DNA of 64,000 nt from Christensenellaceae bacterium Phil7 (GCA_001940845.1 MSGV01000010.1:62001-126000), one strand, 5' to 3'; shown: positions 53,786 to 62,557, numbered from the stretch's first letter. The notes: generated by a model not told the origin, from the letters alone. Translations and numbers: made by a program.

Positions 53786-54903
53786 TTTACATCAAAATGA
53801 ATAGATCGCTGATCGCAATCCTTTTTGCAATGCTGATAGCGATTACCTGCACCGCATGCAGGCCGGAAGCACTGCCTTCCCAGCTCCCGACAGCGGCACC
53901 GACCCCTACTGAACAGAGCACGGACTCCGCAGCGAATACACCCGATCCGCAGCTCTCCAGCTATGATTACAGGATAGATTATTCCATCATCCCCGCTGCA
54001 ATAATGCCTGAGCTCACAAAAGCTGATAAGGAGGCTTATTTCGCAATCATCGATGCATTTGCAAATTATGAAACGAGCGTGACCATAGCCGAAACGGATG
54101 GCATTCAAAACCTCACGGAGCTGCTTGATCTCTGTTTTCCCGTATTTTTTGCCAATGTATACGACAGCGAATTCCATATAGATGAAAGCACCGTTGAATG
54201 GAGCTATAATGCCGATAAAACGATGCACTATAAGCTCATGGAGGATTTCGAAAATATCGTGCTCGATAAGCTCTATGCAGTCAACGAGGGCGACGCAAAA
54301 GAGGCGAGCCCACTGATGCGGATGCTGGTGCTCTATAGCCAAATAACGCAGGATATGCAATATGATTATCCCTCCCAGGATTTTTTCCATGGGGAATGCG
54401 AGCTCACCGAGAATGAATACATGAATCATACCTATGATGCGCTCACCAGTGAACGCGGTGTATGCTGGTGCTATGCAAGGGCATATGCCTTCCTGCTGAA
54501 CCATTCCGGTATAGAAGCACTGACGGTGAGCTGTGACGGTGGAATAGGTCATCACGAATGGACCATGTTCAGCTATGATGGAAGCTGGTTCTTTGCAGAT
54601 CCGACATGGGATATGGGCGGCACGCTGAGCTATTTCGGCATAACTGCAAAAAATCGTGAATCCAGCGGCTACCTGCTTAAAAACATGAAGTATTTTGCCG
54701 GAGGTACACACCCGGTCGCACCCGATTTCACCATAGATGATGCTCGCTTTTCCGAGCTAATCAACGGCACATACGGATGGCTTATGTCTTACAAGCTGGA
54801 TATTGCAAATGACATCATAAAGCTCAAATATCAAAGCTATGACGGTTTCGGCGCCGCAAAGACCATCGAATACGATCTGAAGACCTGTGAATTCAAGAAC
54901 TGA
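53782..54903 (+). CDS. Transglutaminase-like lipoprotein
   Basis: 373 residues. Signal peptide with a lipobox-like end (TCTAC, Cys about 26), a P/T-rich linker, then a domain with the transglutaminase/protease core triad: cysteine in GVCWCYARAYAFLL, histidine in GHHEWTMF, and aspartate in FADPTWD. Secreted members may cross-link or cut proteins at the surface. The ATG overlaps the stop of the DtxR-GNAT gene (ATGA), with AAAGGAGG four bases upstream, so the two are translationally coupled. The ylmH gene begins inside its 3' end. Its precise substrate is unknown. Confidence 0.85.
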   Translation: MIYIKMNRSLIAILFAMLIAITCTACRPEALPSQLPTAAPTPTEQSTDSAANTPDPQLSSYDYRIDYSIIPAAIMPELTKADKEAYFAIIDAFANYETSVTIAETDGIQNLTELLDLCFPVFFANVYDSEFHIDESTVEWSYNADKTMHYKLMEDFENIVLDKLYAVNEGDAKEASPLMRMLVLYSQITQDMQYDYPSQDFFHGECELTENEYMNHTYDALTSERGVCWCYARAYAFLLNHSGIEALTVSCDGGIGHHEWTMFSYDGSWFFADPTWDMGGTLSYFGITAKNRESSGYLLKNMKYFAGGTHPVAPDFTIDDARFSELINGTYGWLMSYKLDIANDIIKLKYQSYDGFGAAKTIEYDLKTCEFKN

Positions 54904-55654
54904 GAGCGAGCTGCTCTTTAAAAAGCGCATACTGGAGCTTTCCGAGCGCGCCTACAGCACCGGAGTGCCCTGCTTCACCCCCTTTATGGGGCTGCTTGAG
55001 CAGGATATCTTTCGCTGCGCCGAAAAGGAATTTCTTCATGTTCCTCATACGCTTTTCGGCGGCACGATTGGCTGCGAAAGGGTTATGGCTAGATTCGGAG
55101 ACGAGACGCTCTGCGGCTATGAGGCTCCATTCCCCATAGCGTGCATAAAGGCGGAGCCTCTATCAAGAAAATTTTCCGATGAATTGACGCACAGGGATAT
55201 TCTCGGGGCAATCATGAATCTCGGTATCGATAGAAGCACCATCGGAGATATCGTCATACGCGATAATACCGCATATATATTCTGCACGCAGACCATTGCA
55301 CCGCACATACTTGAGAATCTTTTGCGAGCCAGGCATACCGATCTGCATTTGGAGCTGATCGATGATCCGCCTGGTGGCGAGCTTTACAGGCTGCAAGGCC
55401 AGAGCCTCAATGTTGCAAGCGAACGGCTCGATTGCCTCGTTTCACAATTTCTCAGAATCGGGCGCGGCGAGGCTGCCGATATAATCGCGCATGGCCGACT
55501 CTTTATAAACGGCAGGAGCTGCGAGAGCGGTTCAAAACTTTTAAAATGCGGTGACATAGTATCCATACGCGGCGCCGGCCGCTTCATATTCCGCAGAACC
55601 ATAAAGGAAACGCGCAAGGGCAGGCTTGTTGTGGAGATAGACAGATTTATGTGA
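54887..55654 (+). CDS. ylmH: S4-domain RNA-binding protein YlmH
   Basis: 255 residues. The N-terminal two thirds match the YlmH fold and the C-terminal ~70 residues are an S4 RNA-binding domain (LDCLVSQFLRIGRGEAADII, GRLFINGR, LKCGDIVSIRG). YlmH binds stalled 50S-peptidyl-tRNA in Bacillus and aids rescue of peptidyl-tRNA. The GTG at 54887 lies in the last codons of the transglutaminase gene, giving a 17-base overlap with weak RBS, so translation is probably coupled. In most Firmicutes ylmH lies with sepF and divIVA; here it is separated from them by about 45 kb. Confidence 0.9.
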   Translation: MNSRTESELLFKKRILELSERAYSTGVPCFTPFMGLLEQDIFRCAEKEFLHVPHTLFGGTIGCERVMARFGDETLCGYEAPFPIACIKAEPLSRKFSDELTHRDILGAIMNLGIDRSTIGDIVIRDNTAYIFCTQTIAPHILENLLRARHTDLHLELIDDPPGGELYRLQGQSLNVASERLDCLVSQFLRIGRGEAADIIAHGRLFINGRSCESGSKLLKCGDIVSIRGAGRFIFRRTIKETRKGRLVVEIDRFM

Positions 55655-55794
55655 CCCGCAGAGGACCTGCTTTGATACCTTATAAGCCAAGGGTGCATAG
55701 TTTATAGCAGCAATAATGCTTCTATCAAGGCTGCAAATATTCCGAAGTTTTCACATTTTTTACCGAAAACACGCCCCGATGCAAACAGAGGGTA

Positions 55795-55823
55795 TTGCAA
55801 ATTTGATGAATCCATGCTATAAT
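55795..55823 (+). promoter_or_regulatory. Sigma-A promoter upstream of pgsB
   Basis: -35 TTGCAA (55795-55800), 17-base spacer, -10 TATAAT (55818-55823). A second candidate is the extended -10 TGGTATACT ending at 55889. Confidence 0.7.
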
Positions 55824-55898
55824 CCGACATATTTGTGAAAGTATGCCTGAATTTATTATGCAGCTTTTCCTGTATAATATTGGTATACTATGCCCGTT

Positions 55899-55961
55899 TT
55901 GGGGTTTTATGCTGCGGCTGCCGCGAGGCCAATCTCCGAAGGCTTCCGCTGCCTGCCCCAA
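55899..55961 (+). other. Structured leader ahead of pgsB
   Basis: TTGGGG (55899-55904) pairs with CCCCAA (55956-55961), enclosing GCGG-CTG-CCGC (55914-55924) and a GAAGGCTTC region. The paired ends lie about 25 bases before the pgsB ATG. It could form a junction affecting translation or transcription of the capsule operon. I know no named motif that matches. The remaining part of 55655-55985 shows only the promoters. Confidence 0.4.
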
Positions 55962-55985
55962 TGAAAGGATTGGTCAAAAAACTAT

Positions 55986-57215
55986 ATGGACAAACCAGTT
56001 TTTCTTCTGATTCTGAGCGCTTCTCTGCTGCTGATAATACTTATCTTCGGCATCATTGAAAAAAGGCGCAATGACAGAAACCTCGAAAAGCTCAAGATAA
56101 CCGTCAATGTGAATGGCATCAGAGGTAAATCGACGGCAACAAGGCTGATCACCTCCATACTATGGGAGGCAGGCTATCGTGCAGTCGGCAAGACCACCGG
56201 TACCGCCGCAAGGATGATGTATTGGGATTCCGAGGAGGAAGAGGAGGTCATTCGGCGTCCGCATGGCGTCACCATCTCCGAACAGATCAAAGTAATCGAT
56301 AAGGCGGTCAAATGCGGCGCAAACGCACTCGTCTGCGAGTGTATGGCCGTCCGCCCAGAGTATCAGCGGATATATCAGCATGAAATAATTCATGCTAACC
56401 TTACCATTATCACCAACGTGCTGGAAGATCATCTGGATGAAATGGGACCGACCACCGAGCAGATCGCCTGGGCATTTGCCGATACGATCCCCTATGGCGG
56501 CAGCGTGGTCATTCCAGGCGGCGATGATGAATTCAAGGAATACTTTTATAAGATCGCAAGAGAAAGAAACACCAGGGTGTTTGAAGCTGATGACAGCAGA
56601 ATCCCGCCCGAATTTCTTGCAAAATTTGATTATGAACTTTTCCCGCGGAACTGTTCCGTAGCTCTCGCGGCAGCCGAAGCCCTCGGCATTGATGAGGAAA
56701 CGGCATACCGCGGCATGCTCAAGGCACATGCCGATCCCGGTGCGCTTCGCATATATGAGCTGCACAATGGCGGGAATGAATTCGTGCTCGCCAATGCGTT
56801 TGCAGCAAACGAGCCCTCCTCAAGCCTGGATATCTATAACATAATCTGCGAACGCTATGGCGAATATGCGAGCGATCCGATCATCCTTATGAACTGCCGC
56901 CCCGACAGAGTGGATAGGACAAAGCAGTTCGTCCTGGATTTTTTCCCGAAGATTCCGGGAGCAACGCTCATCGCTATCGGCCAGAGCACCGGTTTTATAA
57001 GAACGGCGTTCAAAAGAGGCAAGCTTCGCAATATCGTTGAATACATAGATCTGGATCGTATGCCGGTCGAGTCCGTTATGCAGACCATATGCCCGAAATT
57101 GAATGGCAGGGTCATCATTTGCGTCGGCAATATTCACGGCATCGGAGAACCAACGCTTGAAGCACTGCTTTCATACGGCGGACATATTCTCCCAGAAAAA
57201 ACGAACATAATCTAA
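55986..57215 (+). CDS. pgsB: Poly-gamma-glutamate synthase PgsB/CapB
   Basis: 409 residues. One N-terminal membrane anchor (about 5-25) and a Mur-ligase-like ATPase domain with the loop NGIRGKSTATRLI, TTGTAARM and ITNVLEDHLDEMG, and late blocks MNCRPDRVDRTKQF and GNIHGIGE. PgsB adenylates/phosphorylates glutamate and joins it through the gamma-carboxyl group. The ATG at 55986 has no clear RBS; AAAGGA lies ~20 bases upstream. It heads the operon pgsB-pgsC-capA-ggt, which makes and exports poly-gamma-glutamate. Confidence 0.95.
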   Translation: MDKPVFLLILSASLLLIILIFGIIEKRRNDRNLEKLKITVNVNGIRGKSTATRLITSILWEAGYRAVGKTTGTAARMMYWDSEEEEEVIRRPHGVTISEQIKVIDKAVKCGANALVCECMAVRPEYQRIYQHEIIHANLTIITNVLEDHLDEMGPTTEQIAWAFADTIPYGGSVVIPGGDDEFKEYFYKIARERNTRVFEADDSRIPPEFLAKFDYELFPRNCSVALAAAEALGIDEETAYRGMLKAHADPGALRIYELHNGGNEFVLANAFAANEPSSSLDIYNIICERYGEYASDPIILMNCRPDRVDRTKQFVLDFFPKIPGATLIAIGQSTGFIRTAFKRGKLRNIVEYIDLDRMPVESVMQTICPKLNGRVIICVGNIHGIGEPTLEALLSYGGHILPEKTNII

Positions 57216-57227
57216 TGAGGTAATGGA

Positions 57228-57683
57228 ATGACTATAACACATTTTTATCTTGCGATAATCATAGGCACGGTATTGAGCCTTATCGTGGACGAGCTTTTCG
57301 GCATTCAATGCGGCGGCTATATCGTCCCCGGCTATCTTGCGATGGTCTGCGATGACTTCGCATGCGTGCTGCTCGTATTCGCGCTCAGTCTCATCATATA
57401 TCTGATCATGAACTATGTGCTTCCAAAGTTCGTTATCCTATTCGGCAAGCGCAAATTCGCTGTTTCATTGATTCTGGGCATAGTGCTCAAGCTCATCTTT
57501 GAACTCTTCTATCCCATGCTTCCATTTGCTTTTGTCGGCTTCCGCGGTATCGGTGCGATCACTCCGAGCCTTCTTGCGAATACCTATGCAAAGCAGAGCA
57601 TAACCTATACGATCCCTGCGACGCTCATCGTGACATATATCACCTTCTGGGTGGTTAATTTGATCAGCGTGTATATCAGCTAG
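57228..57683 (+). CDS. pgsC: Poly-gamma-glutamate biosynthesis protein PgsC/CapC
   Basis: 151 residues, usual length. Four to five membrane segments and the family motifs GGYIVPGYLA, and RGIGAITPSLLAN. PgsC forms the synthase complex with PgsB in the membrane. GAGGT is six bases before ATG 57228, 12 bases after the pgsB stop. Confidence 0.96.
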   Translation: MTITHFYLAIIIGTVLSLIVDELFGIQCGGYIVPGYLAMVCDDFACVLLVFALSLIIYLIMNYVLPKFVILFGKRKFAVSLILGIVLKLIFELFYPMLPFAFVGFRGIGAITPSLLANTYAKQSITYTIPATLIVTYITFWVVNLISVYIS

Positions 57684-57717
57684 GCCATCTTGGGAGCATA
57701 AAGAAGGGAAAATTTTT

Positions 57718-58917
57718 ATGGAACGACTACCTGATCCAACCAATGCTGCCATTGCAGAACTCGGCAATGGAATTTCCGCCGGGGAGAAAAAGCTGAAGCT
57801 GAACGAAAAAATGCGCATCCATATACGCAGGCATATGATAAAAAAGCGCAGCTACCTATTTCCTATGGGCTTCTGCTTTATTCTCATCCTCGTCCTGTTG
57901 ATTGCAAGCTTCTTCCCCATCCACAGCGCAGCAGAACCCTCCGCTGCCGATTATCCCAATACAGGCGTACAGCTCAGCTTTGTCGGCGATGTGATGCTCG
58001 GCAGATACATCCGGGAATATGGAGAGGCATACGGCTACAAGTTTTTTTTCGATAAAGCATCGGCAATATGGGAAAATTCGGATTATACCTTTGCAAATCT
58101 CGAATGCGCCGTGCTAATGAAGGATGAATCGCAATACAAAAAGGATGATAAGGAGATTCATCTTTCCGCAAGCCCCGAATCGGTGCTCGCAATGTTACAA
58201 AACGGCATTAATGCCATCACCTATGCCAATAACCACAGCCATGATTACGGCACGGAGGCATTCAATGAGGCTACTGAATACTTTGAAAGCATCGGATTGA
58301 ATTATTCCGGTACCACCACCCGGTATGATGAACGGAATGAGCGATTGCTGAGCACTCAGCTTATCACCGAGAATAATACGCGCATAGGCTTTATCGGCGT
58401 TACCAACGTCATCTATGAGGGGCTGGGCTCCGGAAGCGGTATTCTGACGAGCGGAAACGCTTCCCTCTTCACTTCCGTATTCGAAGCACATGAGGCCAAT
58501 GATCTGACCATAGTCTATGTCCACTGGGGCAAGGAATACAATACCATGCCGACGGAATCACAGACGGAGCTTGCGCACAAGCTCATCGATACCGGAGCAG
58601 ACATAGTAATAGGCTCCCATTCGCATAGCTTGCAGCCCATTGAAAAATATGGCAACGGCATCATCTTTTACAGCCTCGGCAATTTCATCATGGATCAGAT
58701 CAATAGCTTTACAAGGGACAGCGTTATTGTTCAATATAATCAGGCTGAAGATGGTTCCCGGTTCTTTGAACTGATTCCGATGAGCATCAATGATGGCATT
58801 CCGGAGCTTGCGGGCAGCGGCTATCGCAGTTCAAGGATTCGCAGCATACTGACCAAGTTTTTGGAAAAGGATGATTATTCCATCGATAGTGACGGACATT
58901 TAATAATCAGATTTTAA
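57718..58917 (+). CDS. pgsA: CapA/PgsA-type poly-gamma-glutamate exporter protein
   Basis: 399 residues. A cytoplasmic N-terminus of about 40 residues and one membrane segment (about 45-65) anchor a CapA metallophosphatase-like domain (VGDVMLGRYIREYG, FANLECAVL, TYANNHSHDYG, VYVHWGKEY, IVIGSHSHSLQPIEKYG). PgsA/CapA is required for polymer transport and elongation. AAGGGA precedes ATG 57718. The gene lies 35 bases after pgsC and 25 before ggt. Confidence 0.93.
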   Translation: MERLPDPTNAAIAELGNGISAGEKKLKLNEKMRIHIRRHMIKKRSYLFPMGFCFILILVLLIASFFPIHSAAEPSAADYPNTGVQLSFVGDVMLGRYIREYGEAYGYKFFFDKASAIWENSDYTFANLECAVLMKDESQYKKDDKEIHLSASPESVLAMLQNGINAITYANNHSHDYGTEAFNEATEYFESIGLNYSGTTTRYDERNERLLSTQLITENNTRIGFIGVTNVIYEGLGSGSGILTSGNASLFTSVFEAHEANDLTIVYVHWGKEYNTMPTESQTELAHKLIDTGADIVIGSHSHSLQPIEKYGNGIIFYSLGNFIMDQINSFTRDSVIVQYNQAEDGSRFFELIPMSINDGIPELAGSGYRSSRIRSILTKFLEKDDYSIDSDGHLIIRF

Positions 58918-58942
58918 ACGCTTTCATTGGAGGTGAATAGTA

Positions 58943-60589
58943 ATGAAGCTACCCAGGTTTTCAAAGATCATTATTTCCATTATATTGCTCGCCGTGTTCA
59001 TATTCCAGGGCTTTGCATGCAATATATTTCCCCCAAGCAATACCGGGGAGCTTCCCAACGTAGATATTCTCACTCCTCCGCCGGGCAGCCTTTCCGATCC
59101 TGATGGACAGGGCGGCACGGTCGTTCGGCGCAACGGTTATGCGGTCAGCACATCCAATGCGCTGGCCACCGCAGTTGCTGCACAGATCCTTGATAATGGC
59201 GGCAATGCAGTCGATGCAGCTATCGCTGCTGCATATACCCTCGGCATCGTGGAACCCTATGGCTCCGGCATAGGCGGCGGCGGCGGTATGACCATCTATG
59301 ATCCCTCAAAAAACGAATATAAATTTCTCGATTATCTTGCGGAGGCTCCTTCCTCCGGCTCCAGGCATTTGAATATCGGCGTTCCGGGATTCGTCTCCGG
59401 AATGCAGACCGCCTATGATATGTATGGCACAAAGCCCTTTGCGGAGCTGCTCCAGCCCGCCATCGGCTATGCGGAGGATGGATTCGTCATAAATGACGAT
59501 CTCTTTTACAGGATCAGCAATGCACGCAATAATTTCAGCACGCAGAGCACACCCTATGCCGACATCCAGCAGTCCGGCGATATACTTACCCAGAAGGAAG
59601 CCGCAGAGATACTACGCATAATTGCCAATGAAGGCTCCTCCAGCTTCTATACGGGCTCCATCTCACAGATGATAACGGCTGCTACGGGCATGAGCCAAAG
59701 CGACCTTGCCGGCTATCAAACACTCGTAAATGATGCCGTGCTCGGCGAATTTGCCGGATATACCGTGGCATCCGCCACATCCCCATTCTCCGGGGTGACG
59801 CTCATCCAGCAGCTCAAACTCAGCGAGATACTTGAACTCCCAAATCCCACGCAGGATGCTTCCGGCTATCTTGAAACCCTATCCAAGATAGCGATGGCCT
59901 GCGGCAGCGATAGGGTCAAAAAGCTATGCGATCCTCGCTTTGATAGCAATAATCCCGATTATCAGGCCATGGTATCGAATGACTATGTCTGCAACCTTCT
60001 GAATTTGGATTACAGCGATTTTGAACAGGATGATGAGGGACAGGATACGACACATATCTCCATCGTTGATACCAACGGAATGGCCGTTGCCTGCACAAAT
60101 ACTCTAACCCAGTTCTTTGGATCTAAGCTATATGTGAATGGCTTCTTTCTGAATAACGCACTCCGCAATTTCGGAAGCAAGGGGCTGAATACCTATGCGC
60201 CCGGCAAGCGTATGCGCACCTTCATGTGCCCCACCATCTTCCATAAGGATAATGGAGATACCTTCGCTGTCGGAACGCCCGGCGGCACCGTCATACTCAG
60301 CGTCATGACCACCGTACTTACCGATAACATCCTATTCGGCACGCCTGCTCAGGATGCGGTCAACAAGCGCCGCATAGTTATCAAGGGGCTCAAAGCACTC
60401 TATTACGAGGATGGCTTCGAGCAGTACCCTATAATAGTCGATTATTCCGGGCTTGGCTACTATGCCGTACCGATGTCGCTCGATGCCTATTTTGGCAGCA
60501 TGAATATTGCAGGCTTCTCGCCCAGTATAGGTTTCTACGCCACCGCTGATCTGAGGAGACTTGGCAGCGGCAGAGCGGCGAACTATTGA
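58943..60589 (+). CDS. Gamma-glutamyltransferase lipoprotein (CapD-like)
   Basis: 548 residues. Signal peptide with lipobox GFAC (Cys about 28), then the GGT fold with SNALATAVAAQILDNGGNAVD and GGGGGMTIYD. The autocatalytic cleavage site is at T369 (QDTTHISIVD, TTH motif), giving large and small subunits. In Bacillus anthracis CapD, an extracellular GGT in the capsule operon, cuts poly-gamma-glutamate and links it to peptidoglycan; the operon place and lipid anchor support this role over glutathione use. GGAGGTG lies seven bases before the ATG. A terminator follows. Confidence 0.92.
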   Translation: MKLPRFSKIIISIILLAVFIFQGFACNIFPPSNTGELPNVDILTPPPGSLSDPDGQGGTVVRRNGYAVSTSNALATAVAAQILDNGGNAVDAAIAAAYTLGIVEPYGSGIGGGGGMTIYDPSKNEYKFLDYLAEAPSSGSRHLNIGVPGFVSGMQTAYDMYGTKPFAELLQPAIGYAEDGFVINDDLFYRISNARNNFSTQSTPYADIQQSGDILTQKEAAEILRIIANEGSSSFYTGSISQMITAATGMSQSDLAGYQTLVNDAVLGEFAGYTVASATSPFSGVTLIQQLKLSEILELPNPTQDASGYLETLSKIAMACGSDRVKKLCDPRFDSNNPDYQAMVSNDYVCNLLNLDYSDFEQDDEGQDTTHISIVDTNGMAVACTNTLTQFFGSKLYVNGFFLNNALRNFGSKGLNTYAPGKRMRTFMCPTIFHKDNGDTFAVGTPGGTVILSVMTTVLTDNILFGTPAQDAVNKRRIVIKGLKALYYEDGFEQYPIIVDYSGLGYYAVPMSLDAYFGSMNIAGFSPSIGFYATADLRRLGSGRAANY

Positions 60590-60603
60590 TATAGCGCGCA
60601 CAT

Positions 60604-60644
60604 AAAAGGAACGCAAATGCTTCAAGAGCAGATGCGTTCCTTTT
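60604..60644. terminator. Bidirectional terminator after ggt
   Basis: AAAAGGAACGCA (60604-60615) and TGCGTTCCTTTT (60633-60644), perfect 12-base arms with A and T ends, between the convergent ggt and alpha/beta hydrolase genes. Confidence 0.9.
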
Positions 60645-60673
60645 CATCTTCTGATATGCTGCCATCCTAGCAT

Positions 60674-61612
60674 CTATACCAACTGCACGCCGCGAAGGAA
60701 GGCAGCGATGCCGCGGAGAACTTCATCAGAATTTATCTCATTATGCATCTCATGCCTGCCGCCTTTATAGAGCTGGAGCACAACATGGGTCTTTCCGGAT
60801 CTGAGCAGCCTATCGCATACCTCTCTGACCCCCCTGCCCATGCCTCCTACCGGATCATTATCACCCGAGACTATATAGATCGGCACATTTGGAACCCTTT
60901 TCGCCCAATCCCTTCGGCTGACCTCCGCAAGACCATCGAACAAATCCCTATATCCCGCACAGCGGAAGCTGAAGCCGCAAAGCGGATCCGCTCTATATTT
61001 ATCGACCTGCTCCGCATCACGGCTGAGCCAATCAAAATTCGTTCTTCTGCCCTTCACGCTCTTAACATATGGCCCCATGACCATGATATTCAGCAGCTTG
61101 CTATGAGCCATGCCGCCCCTGCGCTTTATCTCCCGATCCGCTACCAGTTTGCCAAGCCATAGCCCGGGATTATGTCCGGCCGTAGCAGAAAAGATAAATG
61201 CATCGTATTCTCCCGGATAGCGGCTTGCACATGCACGTGCGATGAAGCTGCCCATAGAATGCCCATAGAGGATATGCTTTTTATCCGGATATTGAGTCTT
61301 CAGCATGAGATGCAGCTCGTAGGTATCGAGCACGATCTTATTCCAGCCATCCTCTGCTGCAAAATAGCCCGTGTGCTCACCATCTATCAGCGATTCGCCA
61401 TGCCCCGCGTGATCCTCACCCGAAAAAACATAGTCGCGTTCTGTAAAAAATTCTGCCATACGCTCAAAGCGCTTCACATATTCGCTCATACCATGAACGA
61501 ACTGGATCACGCCCTTGATAGCCTCCCTTGGACAATCAGGAAGCCATGTATGTACAGCTATGGAGCCTTCCCCCGTGTGAGATGGAAAATGAGTTGTTAT
61601 GCATTCGGACAT
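60674..61612 (-). CDS. Alpha/beta hydrolase (monoacylglycerol lipase-like)
   Basis: 312 residues. Hydrolase_4 family: oxyanion loop FVHGMSEYV, nucleophile in GHSMGS, aspartate in VSGDNDPVG, histidine in GGRHEMHNE, and GEDHAGHGES. It probably releases fatty acids from monoglycerides or lysolipids. No signal peptide, so cytoplasmic. ATG 61612 follows AAAGGGA at about six bases; the frame opens at 61642 without RBS. It is the last gene of a three-gene unit with the 32-residue membrane peptide and the DUF2812 protein. Confidence 0.9.
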   Translation of the reverse strand: MSECITTHFPSHTGEGSIAVHTWLPDCPREAIKGVIQFVHGMSEYVKRFERMAEFFTERDYVFSGEDHAGHGESLIDGEHTGYFAAEDGWNKIVLDTYELHLMLKTQYPDKKHILYGHSMGSFIARACASRYPGEYDAFIFSATAGHNPGLWLGKLVADREIKRRGGMAHSKLLNIMVMGPYVKSVKGRRTNFDWLSRDAEQVDKYRADPLCGFSFRCAGYRDLFDGLAEVSRRDWAKRVPNVPIYIVSGDNDPVGGMGRGVREVCDRLLRSGKTHVVLQLYKGGRHEMHNEINSDEVLRGIAAFLRGVQLV

Positions 61613-61629
61613 CGTACTTCCCTTTCCAA

Positions 61630-61728
61630 TTACGCCATCCAATTCATGATCGGAACGATTATAAGCGACAGAATAAATAATGCCGCAAGGACGATGCAGA
61701 CCAGCCTTATGATCCTTTTATTATTCAT
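61630..61728 (-). CDS. 32-residue single-pass membrane peptide
   Basis: A short ORF: start ATG 61728 with GAGGTG eleven bases upstream, ending 17 bases before the hydrolase ATG. The product begins MNNKRIIRLVC, has one strongly hydrophobic helix (about residues 8-27, IVLAALFILSLIIVP) and ends MNWMA. Positive residues before the helix put the N-terminus inside. It fits exactly in the gap between the DUF2812 and hydrolase genes, in the same direction. Function unknown; it may modulate the neighbouring membrane protein. Confidence 0.65.
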   Translation of the reverse strand: MNNKRIIRLVCIVLAALFILSLIIVPIMNWMA

Positions 61729-61746
61729 ATCTATAATTTCACCTCG

Positions 61747-62406
61747 TCAAACAAATAAGCATATAATCACAGCGGCCATAAGGCAAAGGAAAGCCGCAGT
61801 GAAAGCCCAGGATAGAAAGTACATAAGCTTCGTCCTGCGCTTTCCCCTCTGCCCCCGCAGAATGCGCAGATTCACATATATTGCCAGAACCGCCAGAAGC
61901 TCATGCACGGATAGTGCTGCCATAGCGGCAAAGCAGAGCTTCCTAGTCATGCTGAGGCTCAAAAATATCGCGACAATATCCGTCTTATTTTCAAGCGGCA
62001 TACCGTTGGACATGAAGGTCAGCAGCATTACGGCAAGGAAACTTATTGCGAAGATCAAATGCGTCTTAAACTCTCTTTGTGTACATCGCAGCGAACCTTC
62101 ATCCGCCTGCGGATCGGGTGCATTCATATCGGAGCATACGAAGATGCTCGTTCGAATGCCGTCATTGCAGACATACTCCCAGCCCTGCTGATGCATCGCA
62201 TTCGCAAGCTTCAGATAACCGGGCGCACCTACATCATAAGTGACCACCCTTGCCCGCAGCCTTTCGGGCTTCACCGGTTTAAAGGTGATGCTCCTTGCAG
62301 TCATTCTGCATGGCGCATAACCCTTCATAGCCATGCGCTCGACTGCATCCTCCTCCGTCTCCGGAAGAGGTATGCCAAAGGCACGGATAAAATGCTTGTT
62401 TCTCAT
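61747..62406 (-). CDS. DUF2812 membrane protein
   Basis: 219 residues. The N-terminal part (about 1-105) has the DUF2812 pattern: FGIPLPETEEDAVERMAMKG, FKPVKPERLRARVVTYDVG, YLKLANAMHQQGWEYV. Two to four hydrophobic segments follow (about 125-145, 160-180, 195-215). DUF2812 proteins often sit beside PadR regulators; none is present here. ATG 62406 is six bases after GGAGGAG; the frame extends to 62631 without RBS. First gene of the unit with the small peptide and hydrolase. Confidence 0.85.
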   Translation of the reverse strand: MRNKHFIRAFGIPLPETEEDAVERMAMKGYAPCRMTARSITFKPVKPERLRARVVTYDVGAPGYLKLANAMHQQGWEYVCNDGIRTSIFVCSDMNAPDPQADEGSLRCTQREFKTHLIFAISFLAVMLLTFMSNGMPLENKTDIVAIFLSLSMTRKLCFAAMAALSVHELLAVLAIYVNLRILRGQRGKRRTKLMYFLSWAFTAAFLCLMAAVIICLFV

Positions 62407-62433
62407 TCTGCTCCTCCAATCGATATCAGCGTA

Positions 62434-62462
62434 AATATAACACATAATCATGGCTTTTACAA
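62434..62462 (-). promoter_or_regulatory. Sigma-A promoter of the DUF2812 unit
   Basis: Minus strand: -35 TTGTAA (62462-62457), 17-base spacer, -10 TATATT (62439-62434), divergent from the tldD promoter. Confidence 0.65.
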
Positions 62463-62557
62463 TACAGATTGCTGAAAAACCATACCCATCGGCTGCAATG
62501 CATACATTCTTCTTCACAATCTTGCAGATTTGAATCCCATTAAAAAGATAAAAACTC

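Noticed and set aside
53683-54711. 342-codon minus-strand frame opposite the transglutaminase gene
   Set aside because: Shadow of a gene with a signal peptide and catalytic triad; no RBS.
61172-62191. 339-codon plus-strand frame opposite the hydrolase and DUF2812 genes
   Set aside because: It crosses two well-supported minus-strand genes and a terminator-free gap, and shows no family pattern.
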